From Flagellatimonas centrodinii (lineage in GTDB: Bacteria > Pseudomonadota > Gammaproteobacteria > Nevskiales > Nevskiaceae), in NCBI RefSeq assembly GCF_016918765.2, contig NZ_CP092104.1:2852001-2916000 (forward strand): a DNA stretch of 64,000 nucleotides, read 5' to 3'. A model generated the notes under the pieces. That model ran no database searches. It was given only the letters and a program-made list of their open reading frames with translations, and was not told where the DNA came from. Position numbers and translations under genes: made by a program. The first letter of the stretch is position 1, and every line of letters starts with the position of its first letter. Shown piece after piece: positions 38,388-46,365 of the stretch.

Positions 38388-39478
38388 CCGACGCCGCGGC
38401 ATCCCCCGGCGAGGATGCCCGCTGGATGGCGCATGCCCTGCAGCTGGCAGCCCGGGGCCGCCTCACCACGCGACCGAATCCCCGTGTCGGCTGCGTGTTG
38501 GTGCGCGCAGGGCGCAACATCGGGGAGGGCTATCATCGACGGGCCGGCGAACCCCATGCCGAAGTACATGCCCTTGCGGCGGCGGCTGAGGCTGCACGCG
38601 GCGCCACCGCCTACGTCACCCTCGAACCCTGCAGCCACCATGGCCGCACGCCACCCTGCGCCGACGCCCTGATCGCGGCCGGCGTCCAGCGGGTGGTGGT
38701 GGCAGTCGAAGACCCCAACCCGCAGGTCGCTGGGCGCGGTATTGCCGCGCTGCGGGCGGCCGGCATGACGGTGGACATCGGCTGTCTGGCCGGGCCCGCA
38801 GCAGCCCTCAACCGTGGTTTCTTCAGCCGCATGCAACGCGGTCGGCCCTGGGTCACGCTGAAGCTGGCAGCCAGCCTCGACGGCCGCACCGCCATGGCCA
38901 GTGGCGAATCGCAATGGATCAGCGGGGAGGCCGCGCGGGCCGATGTTCATCGGCAGCGCGCCGAGGCCGGGGCCGTGATGGTGGCAGCAGCCACCGTGCT
39001 GGCCGACGATCCGCAGCTCACCCTACGCCCCGCGCCCGATGGTGTAGCGCCGCCGGATCGCATTGTGCTGGATGCCCGCGCCGAGGTGCCGGCAGGCGCA
39101 CGCGTGTGGGCCGATGATGGCGCCCGCCGCTTCTGGCTGACCGCCGAGCCCGGTGCGGCGCCTTCCGGCGTGCATCGGTTGACGGTGGCGACCCGTGCCG
39201 ACGGACGACTGCGGCTGGATCAGGCGCTGGCAGTGCTCGCCGCTGCCGAGGTCAATGCGGTGCTGGTCGAGGCGGGGTCGCGGCTGGCCGGCGCGCTGAT
39301 CGACAGTCGACTGCCGGATGAACTGGTGGTCTATCTGGCGCCACGACTGCTGGGCGACGCTGCCCTTGGCATGGCCAACTTGCCCGGACTCACCGGACTG
39401 GCGGATGCACCCGCCCTGCGCTGGACCGATACTCGTACCGTGGGCGCAGATCTGCGACTCACGGCGCAATTCATCTGA
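38384..39478 (+). CDS. ribD: Bifunctional riboflavin biosynthesis protein RibD
   Basis: A 364-residue fused deaminase/reductase. The N-terminal half has the zinc deaminase site HAEVHAL and PCSHHGRTPPCADAL; the C-terminal half has the reductase motifs WVTLKLAASLDGRTA, ADDPQLTLR and VLVEAGSRLAGALI. It converts the GTP cyclohydrolase II product to 5-amino-6-ribitylamino-uracil phosphate. Start is GTG at 38384, overlapping nrdR. Confidence 0.96.
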   Translation: MTDAAASPGEDARWMAHALQLAARGRLTTRPNPRVGCVLVRAGRNIGEGYHRRAGEPHAEVHALAAAAEAARGATAYVTLEPCSHHGRTPPCADALIAAGVQRVVVAVEDPNPQVAGRGIAALRAAGMTVDIGCLAGPAAALNRGFFSRMQRGRPWVTLKLAASLDGRTAMASGESQWISGEAARADVHRQRAEAGAVMVAAATVLADDPQLTLRPAPDGVAPPDRIVLDARAEVPAGARVWADDGARRFWLTAEPGAAPSGVHRLTVATRADGRLRLDQALAVLAAAEVNAVLVEAGSRLAGALIDSRLPDELVVYLAPRLLGDAALGMANLPGLTGLADAPALRWTDTRTVGADLRLTAQFI

Positions 39479-39484
39479 GGACTT

Positions 39485-40084
39485 ATGTTCACCGGAATCA
39501 TCGAATGCCTCGGGGCCATACGCCGCATCGAACAGGTCGGCGGCGACGTCCGTATGACCATTGCCGCGCCCGGCTACCTGGAAGGCAGCCAGTTGGGTGA
39601 CAGTATTGCCGTCAATGGCGTCTGTCTGACCGCGACCGCCTTCGACGGCGATGCCTTTGTCGCCGACCTGTCATCGGAAACCCTGGATGCCACTACGGCG
39701 CGGCAGTGGCAATCGGGCGATCCGGTCAACCTGGAGCGCGCATTGACGCCCGCCAAACCGCTGGGGGGACACATGGTGTCCGGCCATGTCGACGGTGTCG
39801 GCACCTTGGTCGACCTGCAGGAAGACGCGCGCTCCTGGCGGCTGCGTTTCGAGGCGCCGCCGGCGTTGGCACACTACATCGCTCGCAAGGGCTCGATCAC
39901 CATCGACGGCATCAGCCTCACGGTCAACGATGTCGACGGCTGCCGCTTCGGCGTTAACATCATTCCGCAAACCTGGACGCACACCACCCTGGGGCGGCGC
40001 GCGGTCGGCGACCCCGTCAACCTGGAAGTGGACCTGATCGCGCGCTACCTGGAACGGTTGCTCACTGCACGAGAAACGACATGA
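39485..40084 (+). CDS. ribE: Riboflavin synthase alpha chain
   Basis: A 199-residue riboflavin synthase with two internally similar lumazine-binding barrels: first from MFTGIIECLG to about residue 95, second from GHMVSGHVDGVGTL onward. Both carry the SIAVNGVCLT / TIDGISLTVN pair. It dismutates two 6,7-dimethyl-8-ribityllumazines into riboflavin. Six bases after ribD; its end overlaps the next gene by four bases. Confidence 0.96.
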   Translation: MFTGIIECLGAIRRIEQVGGDVRMTIAAPGYLEGSQLGDSIAVNGVCLTATAFDGDAFVADLSSETLDATTARQWQSGDPVNLERALTPAKPLGGHMVSGHVDGVGTLVDLQEDARSWRLRFEAPPALAHYIARKGSITIDGISLTVNDVDGCRFGVNIIPQTWTHTTLGRRAVGDPVNLEVDLIARYLERLLTARETT

Positions 40085-41220
40085 ATGCTCCGACCCCGCC
40101 GTCCGCCGAACCGACCGTCGTCGCCAGTTCCGAGACGCTGATCGAGGAGATCCGCGCCGGCCGCATGGTCATCCTCATGGACGACGAAGACCGCGAGAAC
40201 GAAGGCGACCTGGTCATGGCCGCCGATTGCGTGCGCGCTGAAGACATCAACTTCATGGCCCGTTTTGGCCGGGGCCTGATCTGCCTGACGCTGACCCAGG
40301 AAAAGTGCCGCGACCTGCGGTTGCCGCTCATGGTGCGCGACAACGGTACGTCATTTGCCACCAATTTCACGGTTTCAATCGAAGCGGCCGAAGGGGTGAC
40401 CACCGGCATTTCGGCGCATGACCGGGCGCACACCGTGCGTACGGCCGTGCGCGAAGACGCGCGTCCGGAAGATCTGGTGCAGCCCGGCCACATCTTTCCC
40501 TTGATGGCGCAGCGCGGCGGTGTACTCACCCGTGCCGGCCATACCGAGGCGGGCTGCGACCTGGCGCGGCTTTCAGGCCGGGTTCCGGCTGCGGTGATTG
40601 TCGAGATCCTAAACGAAGACGGCACCATGGCCCGCAGGCCCGATCTCGAACGGTTCGCCCGCCAGCACAACATCAAGATGGGCACCATCGCCGATCTCAT
40701 CCGCTATCGGCTCGACAACGAGCACACCGTGGAACGGGTGGCAGAAACCCAGGTGAACACCGAATTCGGACCGTTTCATCTGGTGACCTATCAGGACACC
40801 GTCGACAACACCATTCACATCGCGATGGTGAAAGGGGCCCCGAGCGCCGATCGACCAACGTTGGTGCGCGTGCATATCCGCAACAGCCTGTCCGATACCC
40901 TGGGCGTCCAGCACGATCACTTCAGTTGGCCGCTGCGCAATGCGCTGAAACGGGTCGCCGAGGAGGGCGAGGGGGTGGTCGTGGTACTGCGCAAGCCGGA
41001 GTCGGCGCGCGAACTGGTGCAGCAGGTGGTGTCGTTGCACAAGCAGCATGCCGAAGAGCCCCATACCGACGAACGGCAGGTGCTGCGCACCTACGGCATC
41101 GGCGCGCAAATTCTCTCTGACCTCGGAGTGCGTAAGATGCGCGTCCTGTCGGCGCCCAAGCGCATGCAGGGCATCTCCGGCTTCGGGCTGGAAGTGGTCG
41201 AATACGTGGCCTGTGATTGA
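40081..41220 (+). CDS. ribB: DHBP synthase with inactive GTP cyclohydrolase II-like domain (RibBX type)
   Basis: A 379-residue protein. The first 205 residues are 3,4-dihydroxy-2-butanone-4-phosphate synthase: DDEDRENEGDLVMAAD, RFGRGLICL, HDRAHTVRTAV, and GVLTRAGHTEAGCDLARLSG. The rest has the GTP cyclohydrolase II fold, but the three zinc cysteines and their surrounding segment are gone (where C-x-GD-x-F-S-x-RCDCG is expected it reads NSLSDTLGVQHDHFSWPL). So the cyclohydrolase activity is predicted lost, and a separate ribA must exist elsewhere. Proteins of this kind are known from other proteobacteria. ATGA-coupled to ribE. Confidence 0.92.
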   Translation: MNAPTPPSAEPTVVASSETLIEEIRAGRMVILMDDEDRENEGDLVMAADCVRAEDINFMARFGRGLICLTLTQEKCRDLRLPLMVRDNGTSFATNFTVSIEAAEGVTTGISAHDRAHTVRTAVREDARPEDLVQPGHIFPLMAQRGGVLTRAGHTEAGCDLARLSGRVPAAVIVEILNEDGTMARRPDLERFARQHNIKMGTIADLIRYRLDNEHTVERVAETQVNTEFGPFHLVTYQDTVDNTIHIAMVKGAPSADRPTLVRVHIRNSLSDTLGVQHDHFSWPLRNALKRVAEEGEGVVVVLRKPESARELVQQVVSLHKQHAEEPHTDERQVLRTYGIGAQILSDLGVRKMRVLSAPKRMQGISGFGLEVVEYVACD

Positions 41221-41249
41221 GCGGTTCCATCCAGCGGGGGAGCACCACC

Positions 41250-41735
41250 ATGCAAAAGTCGGGATATGAAGCACCGGAAGTACCGAATGCGGGCGAGCTG
41301 GAGGACGTTATCGTCGCCATCGTCGCCACCCGCTGGAACACCGAAATCGTCGAAGCACTGATTGACGGTGCCCGCGAATGCCTGCTCGACTGGGGTGTTC
41401 TGGCCGACAACATCATCGAGCATCGGGTGCCGGGAGCGTTCGAGATCCCGTTGGCGGTTTCGATGTTGGCCGAACAGGACGACGTTGATGCCGTGGTCGC
41501 GGTCGGCGCCGTGATCCGTGGCGATACCCCGCATTTCGATTTCGTGGCCGGCGAATGCGCACGCGGCCTGATGACGGTACAGCTGCGCGAGCAGTTGCCG
41601 ATCGGCTTCGGTGTGCTCACCGTCAACACCGTTGAACAGGCAGAGGAACGTGCCGGCCCGGGAGCCGACAACAAGGGCTATGAGGCCGCTGCCGCGGCGC
41701 TGGAGATGCTCCGCCTGTCACGGGAGCTGCTGTGA
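41250..41735 (+). CDS. ribH: 6,7-dimethyl-8-ribityllumazine synthase
   Basis: A 161-residue lumazine synthase. Seen: VAIVATRWNTEIVEALIDGA, HRVPGAFEIPLAV and VGAVIRGDTPHFDFVAGECARGLM with the catalytic His, and GVLTVNTVEQAEERAG. The ATG at 41250 has GGGGGAG upstream; a TTG at 41217 is in frame but less likely. It joins the ribD and ribB products to make the lumazine used by ribE. Confidence 0.96.
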   Translation: MQKSGYEAPEVPNAGELEDVIVAIVATRWNTEIVEALIDGARECLLDWGVLADNIIEHRVPGAFEIPLAVSMLAEQDDVDAVVAVGAVIRGDTPHFDFVAGECARGLMTVQLREQLPIGFGVLTVNTVEQAEERAGPGADNKGYEAAAAALEMLRLSRELL

Positions 41736-42178
41736 CGGAGGCGACCCCTTCGCACAGCCGCCGCGGCCTGGCACGGCGTCTCGCCATGCAGGCCCTCTAC
41801 CAGTGGCTTCTCAACGAGGCGCCGCCCGGGCAGCTGCTTCGGCAGTTTCACGAACAGGATGAAGGTCTCGGGCGGGCCGACCCTGCCTATTTCGAGGCGT
41901 TGCTTAACGGTATCGTCGAAGCCGCACCGGTGCTGACCGTGGCACTGGCGCCGCATCTTGATCGTCCCTTGCAGCAACTCGATCCGGTTGAACATGCGGT
42001 GTTGCTGATCGGCGCCTACGAGCTGATGTTCAAGCCCGAAGTGCCGTGGAAGGTGTGCGTCAACGAAGCTGTCAACCTGGCCAAGATGTTCGGCGCCGAA
42101 GATGGCTACAAGTTCGTCAATGGCGTGCTCGACAAGCTGGCCCGTGAGCAGCGGATGGCGGAGGTTGCGGCGCGCTGA
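41732..42178 (+). CDS. nusB: Transcription antitermination factor NusB
   Basis: A 148-residue all-helical NusB. Seen: RRGLARRLAMQALYQWLLN, DPVEHAVLLIGAYELMFKPEVPWKVCVNEAVNLAKMFGAEDGYKFVNGVLDKLA in conserved blocks. With NusE (S10) it binds boxA RNA in rRNA operon antitermination. Starts with GTG in a four-base overlap with ribH, the usual ribH-nusB coupling. Confidence 0.96.
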   Translation: MTEATPSHSRRGLARRLAMQALYQWLLNEAPPGQLLRQFHEQDEGLGRADPAYFEALLNGIVEAAPVLTVALAPHLDRPLQQLDPVEHAVLLIGAYELMFKPEVPWKVCVNEAVNLAKMFGAEDGYKFVNGVLDKLAREQRMAEVAAR

Positions 42179-42179
42179 C

Positions 42180-43121
42180 ATGCGCGAGTTCGATCTCATC
42201 CGTACCCACTTCGGCACCCGTGGCGGTACCCGCCCGGAAGTCCTGCTGGGAATCGGCGATGACACCGCGCTGCTCGATCCGCCTGCCGGTCAGATCTGGA
42301 GCTGGTCGATCGATACGCTGGTGGAGGGCGTACATTTCGCCGCCACTGACGCGGCTGCCGACGTCGGCTGGAAAGCACTCGCCGTAAATTTGTCTGATCT
42401 TGCCGCCATGGGCGCGGCTCCCGTCAGCGCGCTGCTGGCGCTGACCCTGCCGGTGGCCGATGACGACTGGCTGGCGGGCTTCTCAGACGGTTTCGCTGCG
42501 ATGGCGGCGCACCATGGCGTGGTGCTGGCGGGTGGGGACACCACGCGCGGACCGCGCAGCATCAGCGTCACGGTTTTGGGTACGCTACCCGCCGATCAGG
42601 CACTGCGCCGCGACGGTGCGCAGGTCGGTGATGTCATCGCCGTGACCGGCACGCTCGGTGACGCCGCGTTGGCGCTGCAACTGGGCGCCGGCGCGCCGCC
42701 GAAGTTGCGTGCTCGACTGACCCGACCGGAACCGCGCGTCGCGGCCGGGCTGGCGCTACGCGGTTTGGCCAGCGCTGCCATCGACCTGTCCGACGGGCTG
42801 CTGGCCGATCTCGGCCACGTCATGTCTGCCAGCGGCACCGGGGCAGCCGTTCGCGTCGATTTGCTGCCGACATCAGCGGCCTTTCTTGATGCCGTCCCCG
42901 CGGGGCAGGCCACCGCCCTGCAGACATCGGGGGGTGACGACTACGAATTGTGTGTGTGCCTGCCGCCTGAGCGCGTGGCCGACGCGGTGGTCGCCTTGGC
43001 GGCGTTGTCGCTGCCGCTTACCGTCATCGGCCGCGTCTGCGTGGGGCAGGGTGACGTCAACCTGCTGCACGCCGATGGCCGTGCCGTCGATCCCGGCCCT
43101 CGCGGCTATCAGCATTTCTGA
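42180..43121 (+). CDS. thiL: Thiamine-monophosphate kinase
   Basis: A 313-residue PurM-fold kinase that makes thiamine diphosphate. Seen: GIGDDTALLDPP with the metal-binding Asp pair, SIDTLVEGVHF, LAVNLSDLAAMGAAP, VLAGGDTTRGP, GLLADLGHV and SGGDDYELC. The ATG is one base after the nusB stop. Normal length. Confidence 0.96.
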   Translation: MREFDLIRTHFGTRGGTRPEVLLGIGDDTALLDPPAGQIWSWSIDTLVEGVHFAATDAAADVGWKALAVNLSDLAAMGAAPVSALLALTLPVADDDWLAGFSDGFAAMAAHHGVVLAGGDTTRGPRSISVTVLGTLPADQALRRDGAQVGDVIAVTGTLGDAALALQLGAGAPPKLRARLTRPEPRVAAGLALRGLASAAIDLSDGLLADLGHVMSASGTGAAVRVDLLPTSAAFLDAVPAGQATALQTSGGDDYELCVCLPPERVADAVVALAALSLPLTVIGRVCVGQGDVNLLHADGRAVDPGPRGYQHF

Positions 43122-43127
43122 AAAGTG

Positions 43128-43637
43128 ATGAAAAATCCGCCGCTGCCGACTCGATTGATCCTGTTCACGCCGGTCCACCTGCTGGCCTTCGGTTTTGGAG
43201 CCGGGCTGGCGCCGCGCGCGCCCGGGACGGTTGGCACCTTGGTGGGCATTCCGTTTGCACTGGCGGTCATCGCCATGCCGCCGTTACAGATGGTGGTGGC
43301 GCTGGCGTTTCTGATCGGCGCGGGGATCTACCTCTGTGGCGAGAGCGCGCGCTTGCTCGGCGTTCACGACCACGGCGGCATCGTCTTTGACGAGATCGTT
43401 GGGTATGTCATCGCCTGTCTGCCGTTGATGCCGATACTGCGCCCGGAGGGGCTGTCACTTGTGGTCGGCTTGCTCTTGGCCTTCGGCCTGTTCCGCTTCT
43501 TTGACATCGTCAAGCCGTGGCCGATTCGCTGGCTTGATCGCCACGTTCATGGTGGACTCGGGATCATGGTCGACGACCTGCTGGCCGGGGTGTTCGCGGC
43601 TGTGATCCTGTACGTCGGTAATCTTGCGTATTCTTGA
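43128..43637 (+). CDS. pgpA: Phosphatidylglycerophosphatase A
   Basis: A 169-residue membrane phosphatase that makes phosphatidylglycerol. Seen: GFGAGLAPRAPGTVGTLVGIP, the conserved D-E pair in HDHGGIVFDEIVGY, FRFFDIVKPWPI and HGGLGIMVDDLLAG, and four hydrophobic segments. ATG 43128 is preferred over an adjacent GTG at 43125. It ends the riboflavin/thiamine operon. Confidence 0.94.
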   Translation: MKNPPLPTRLILFTPVHLLAFGFGAGLAPRAPGTVGTLVGIPFALAVIAMPPLQMVVALAFLIGAGIYLCGESARLLGVHDHGGIVFDEIVGYVIACLPLMPILRPEGLSLVVGLLLAFGLFRFFDIVKPWPIRWLDRHVHGGLGIMVDDLLAGVFAAVILYVGNLAYS

Positions 43638-43669
43638 TTATATCTCGTCAAAGCTTCATTCTGACGCGA

Positions 43670-43685
43670 ATATCGGCGCCGATAT
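43670..43685. promoter_or_regulatory. Perfect 16-base palindrome upstream of the AtuA-like gene
   Basis: ATATCGGCGCCGATAT reads the same on both strands. It lies 40 bases before the ATG of the AtuA-like gene, in a spot fitting a repressor or activator site. The regulator is not identified. Confidence 0.5.
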
Positions 43686-43695
43686 GCGTTTGCCG

Positions 43696-43709
43696 GTAAC
43701 CATAGTTAC
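43696..43709. promoter_or_regulatory. Inverted repeat GTAAC-4-GTTAC before the AtuA-like gene
   Basis: A perfect 5-4-5 inverted repeat immediately upstream of the GGAGGAG ribosome site of the AtuA-like gene. It could be a second operator half or a small leader hairpin that affects translation. Confidence 0.4.
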
Positions 43710-43724
43710 GGAGGAGTCTGGACA

Positions 43725-45509
43725 ATGAAACCGCTGCGAATCGGTTGTGCCTCGGCGTTCTGGGGCGATACCAACAGCGCCGCCGAGCAGCTGGTGACAC
43801 GGGGGGAGATCGACGTCCTGGTGTTCGACTACCTGGCCGAGATCACCATGTCGATTCTCGCCGCCAAGCGCATGCGCGACCCCAGCGCCGGCTTTGCCAA
43901 TGATTTCGTCGATCACGTGATGGCGCCCTTGCTGCCGGAAATCCACCGTCGCGGCATCCGCGTGGTCGCCAATGCCGGCGGCGTGAATCCGCTAGCCTGC
44001 AAGGCGGCGCTGGAAGCGGTGGCCGAGAAGGCGGGGATCCCGCTAACGGTCGGTGTGGTGTTGGGCGATGATCTGCTGGCGCGGAAGCGGGAGTTTACTG
44101 ATGCGGTTCATCTCGATGATCCCGCGCAGCCGCTGCCCGCCACGCTGGTGTCGATGAATGCATACCTCGGCGCCATCCCCATCGCCGAGGCGCTGCGTGC
44201 CGGCGCTGATGTCGTGATTACCGGCCGCTGTGTCGATTCCGCGGTTGTGCTGGGGCCGCTGATGGCGCATTTCGACTGGGCCCCGGACGACTACGACCGA
44301 CTCGCCTCTGGCAGTCTGGCCGGCCACATTCTCGAGTGTGGCGCGCAGTGCACCGGTGGCAACTTCACAGATTGGGAAAGCGTATCCGCGGGCTATGCCG
44401 ACATGGGCTTCCCGATTGCCGAATGTGCCGCTGACGGGGGCTTCATCGTTACCAAGCCCGAGGGCACCGGGGGGCGGGTGACTGCGCATACTGTGGGCGA
44501 GCAGATGCTCTATGAGATTGGCGACCCGCGCGCCTACCTGCTGCCCGACGTCACCTGCGATTTTACTGCCGTAACGCTTTCTGACCTCGGCGATGATCGG
44601 GTGTCGGTGTCCGGGGTGAAAGGTCAAGCCCCCACCCATCAGTACAAGGTGAGCGCCACCTATCCCGCCGGGCTGCGCTGTGTCGCGATGTTCATGATCG
44701 GGGGGATCGATGCGGCGCGAAAGGGCCGTGCCAGCGCCAGCGCGGTGGTCGAGAAGGTCCGGCGCCAGCTGCTGGCTACGGGGCTGGCTGATTTCACCGG
44801 CGTCGACATCCACTGCATCGGCGCTGAAGAAAGCTACGGCCCCCACGCGCGGCCGGCAGCGGTGGCGACCCGTGAGGTGGTGGTCAAGATTGCCGTGCAG
44901 CATCCCAATCCCAGGGCGCTGAAGCTGTTTTCCCGCGAAATTGCACAGGCGGCGACCGCCATGGCGCCGGGGTTCACCGGCTACTTCAGCGGTGGGCGCC
45001 CCGAGCCGAGCATGGTGCCGCGCCTGTTTTCCACCCTGGTGCCGAAATCGAGTGTCCCGGTTGAGATTGTCGTGGGGGCGAGCCGACGGCCGGTGACGCT
45101 GCCGACAGCCGGCGGCTGGCAAGGCGCAGGGCCCGAACCCGTGCAGGCGCCTGCAGTGGATACCGACACCACGGTGCCGCTGATCCGCCTGGCCCTGGCA
45201 CGTTCCGGGGACAAGGGGGACCACGCCAATATTGGCGTCATCGCGCGTGACCCGGCGTATCTGCCGTACCTGGCAGCGGCGCTGACGCCCAGGGCAGTGG
45301 CCGGTTGGTTTGCCCACGTCCTACGCGATGGCGCCAATGCCGCTGTCCAGCGGTGGGCCCTGCCCGGCACGCACAGTTTCAATTTTCTGCTGCCCCATGC
45401 CCTGGGTGGAGGCGGTGCGGCTTCGCTACGCACCGACCCGCAAGGCAAGGCGTTTGCGCAGATGTTGCTCGAATATCCGGTGCCGATCGCTACATCAGTC
45501 CTGAAATAG
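43725..45509 (+). CDS. AtuA-family (DUF1446) protein
   Basis: A 594-residue protein of the acyclic terpene utilisation AtuA family. Residues 1 to about 450 are the DUF1446 domain (IGCASAFWGDTNSAAEQLV, FDYLAEITMSILA, NAGGVNPLACKAAL, ITGRCVDSAVVLGPLMAHF); the last 110 are the AtuA-like ferredoxin-fold domain (IRLALARSGDKGDHANIGVIARDP). The two are separate genes in some bacteria and fused in others. AtuA is required for citronellol/geraniol catabolism in Pseudomonas, but its reaction is unknown, and none of the other atu or liu genes are here. Strong ribosome site GGAGGAG. Two palindromes precede it. Confidence 0.85.
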   Translation: MKPLRIGCASAFWGDTNSAAEQLVTRGEIDVLVFDYLAEITMSILAAKRMRDPSAGFANDFVDHVMAPLLPEIHRRGIRVVANAGGVNPLACKAALEAVAEKAGIPLTVGVVLGDDLLARKREFTDAVHLDDPAQPLPATLVSMNAYLGAIPIAEALRAGADVVITGRCVDSAVVLGPLMAHFDWAPDDYDRLASGSLAGHILECGAQCTGGNFTDWESVSAGYADMGFPIAECAADGGFIVTKPEGTGGRVTAHTVGEQMLYEIGDPRAYLLPDVTCDFTAVTLSDLGDDRVSVSGVKGQAPTHQYKVSATYPAGLRCVAMFMIGGIDAARKGRASASAVVEKVRRQLLATGLADFTGVDIHCIGAEESYGPHARPAAVATREVVVKIAVQHPNPRALKLFSREIAQAATAMAPGFTGYFSGGRPEPSMVPRLFSTLVPKSSVPVEIVVGASRRPVTLPTAGGWQGAGPEPVQAPAVDTDTTVPLIRLALARSGDKGDHANIGVIARDPAYLPYLAAALTPRAVAGWFAHVLRDGANAAVQRWALPGTHSFNFLLPHALGGGGAASLRTDPQGKAFAQMLLEYPVPIATSVLK

Positions 45510-45579
45510 GGTGTCCGCGGTTGCCGCCAGCGGCCTCTGCGGGGAAAATCCTGTGCCGTAGCCTTGCGCCCATGAGCTC

Positions 45580-46278
45580 ATGAACGACCTACAACCGCTG
45601 ATCGACAACAATGCCCGCTGGGCCGACGCCACCGTTGCCCGCGACCCCGAGTTCTTCAAGCGGCTGCAGCGACAGCAGGCACCGGAGTACTTGTGGATCG
45701 GCTGCTCAGATTCACGGGTCCCTGCCAACGAGATTGTCGGCATGGCACCGGGCGAGCTGTTCGTGCATCGCAATGTCGCCAACGTGGTGCCGCATTCGGA
45801 TGTCAACTGCCAGTCAGTGATCCAGTTCGCGGTCGACGCACTCAAGATCAAGCACATCATGGTGGTCGGCCATTACGGCTGTGCCGGCGTGCAGATGGCG
45901 CTGGAAGGTCGGCGCAGCCAGGGGGTCGCCGATTACTGGCTGGGGCACATCCGTGATGTCGCCTCACGTTACAAGCCGTTGCTGGAAGCCGAGCCCGATG
46001 CTCGGCATCGCGCGTCGCTGTTGGTGGAACTCAATGTGCTGGAGCAGGCCATCAACGTCAGCCATTCGGCGGTGGTGCAGGATGCCTGGGCGCGTGGCCA
46101 GCAGCTGTCGGTGCACGGCTGGGTCTACAGCCTCGGGGACGGTCGGGTACGCCAGTTGGGGCTGTCGGCCGAAGGTCCCGAGGCGGTCAAAGGGCTGCGC
46201 GAGATGGCCCTGGAACGGATTCTCGAGGCCCGCTCACGGCATCGGGCGACCGCGCAGACAGCACGGTCTGGCGCGTGA
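45580..46278 (+). CDS. can: Beta-carbonic anhydrase
   Basis: A 232-residue beta-class carbonic anhydrase, interconverting CO2 and bicarbonate. Zinc ligands and partners seen: Cys-Asp-Arg in WIGCSDSRVPANEI, and His and Cys in VVGHYGCAGV; HRNVANVV also matches. The C-terminal half (YWLGHIRDVASRY, NVSHSAVVQDAW, HGWVYSLGDG) fits the Can type. It supplies bicarbonate for carboxylations or balances pH. Monocistronic; not part of a carboxysome set. Confidence 0.95.
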   Translation: MNDLQPLIDNNARWADATVARDPEFFKRLQRQQAPEYLWIGCSDSRVPANEIVGMAPGELFVHRNVANVVPHSDVNCQSVIQFAVDALKIKHIMVVGHYGCAGVQMALEGRRSQGVADYWLGHIRDVASRYKPLLEAEPDARHRASLLVELNVLEQAINVSHSAVVQDAWARGQQLSVHGWVYSLGDGRVRQLGLSAEGPEAVKGLREMALERILEARSRHRATAQTARSGA

Positions 46279-46282
46279 CACT

Positions 46283-46312
46283 TTGAGGCTGCGGCCTCAG
46301 ACCCCTTACAAT
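46283..46312 (+). promoter_or_regulatory. Promoter of the ETF gene set
   Basis: -35 TTGAGG (46283-46288), 18 bases, -10 TACAAT (46307-46312), about 54 bases before the ETF-QO ATG. The -35 overlaps a short hairpin TGAGGC-TGCG-GCCTCA that may also end the carbonic anhydrase transcript. Confidence 0.5.
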
Positions 46313-46365
46313 AGAGGGCTTGCACCCAGCCCACCCCTGCCTGATTCGAGGTTATCCCCAGAACC

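Noticed and set aside
40085-41249. FMN riboswitch near ribB
   Set aside because: Gaps before and after ribB are four-base overlap and 29 bases; there is no room for the aptamer, and no matching conserved stretch elsewhere in the operon.
44043-45317. 424-residue minus-strand frame
   Set aside because: Antisense to the AtuA-like gene; no recognisable domain.
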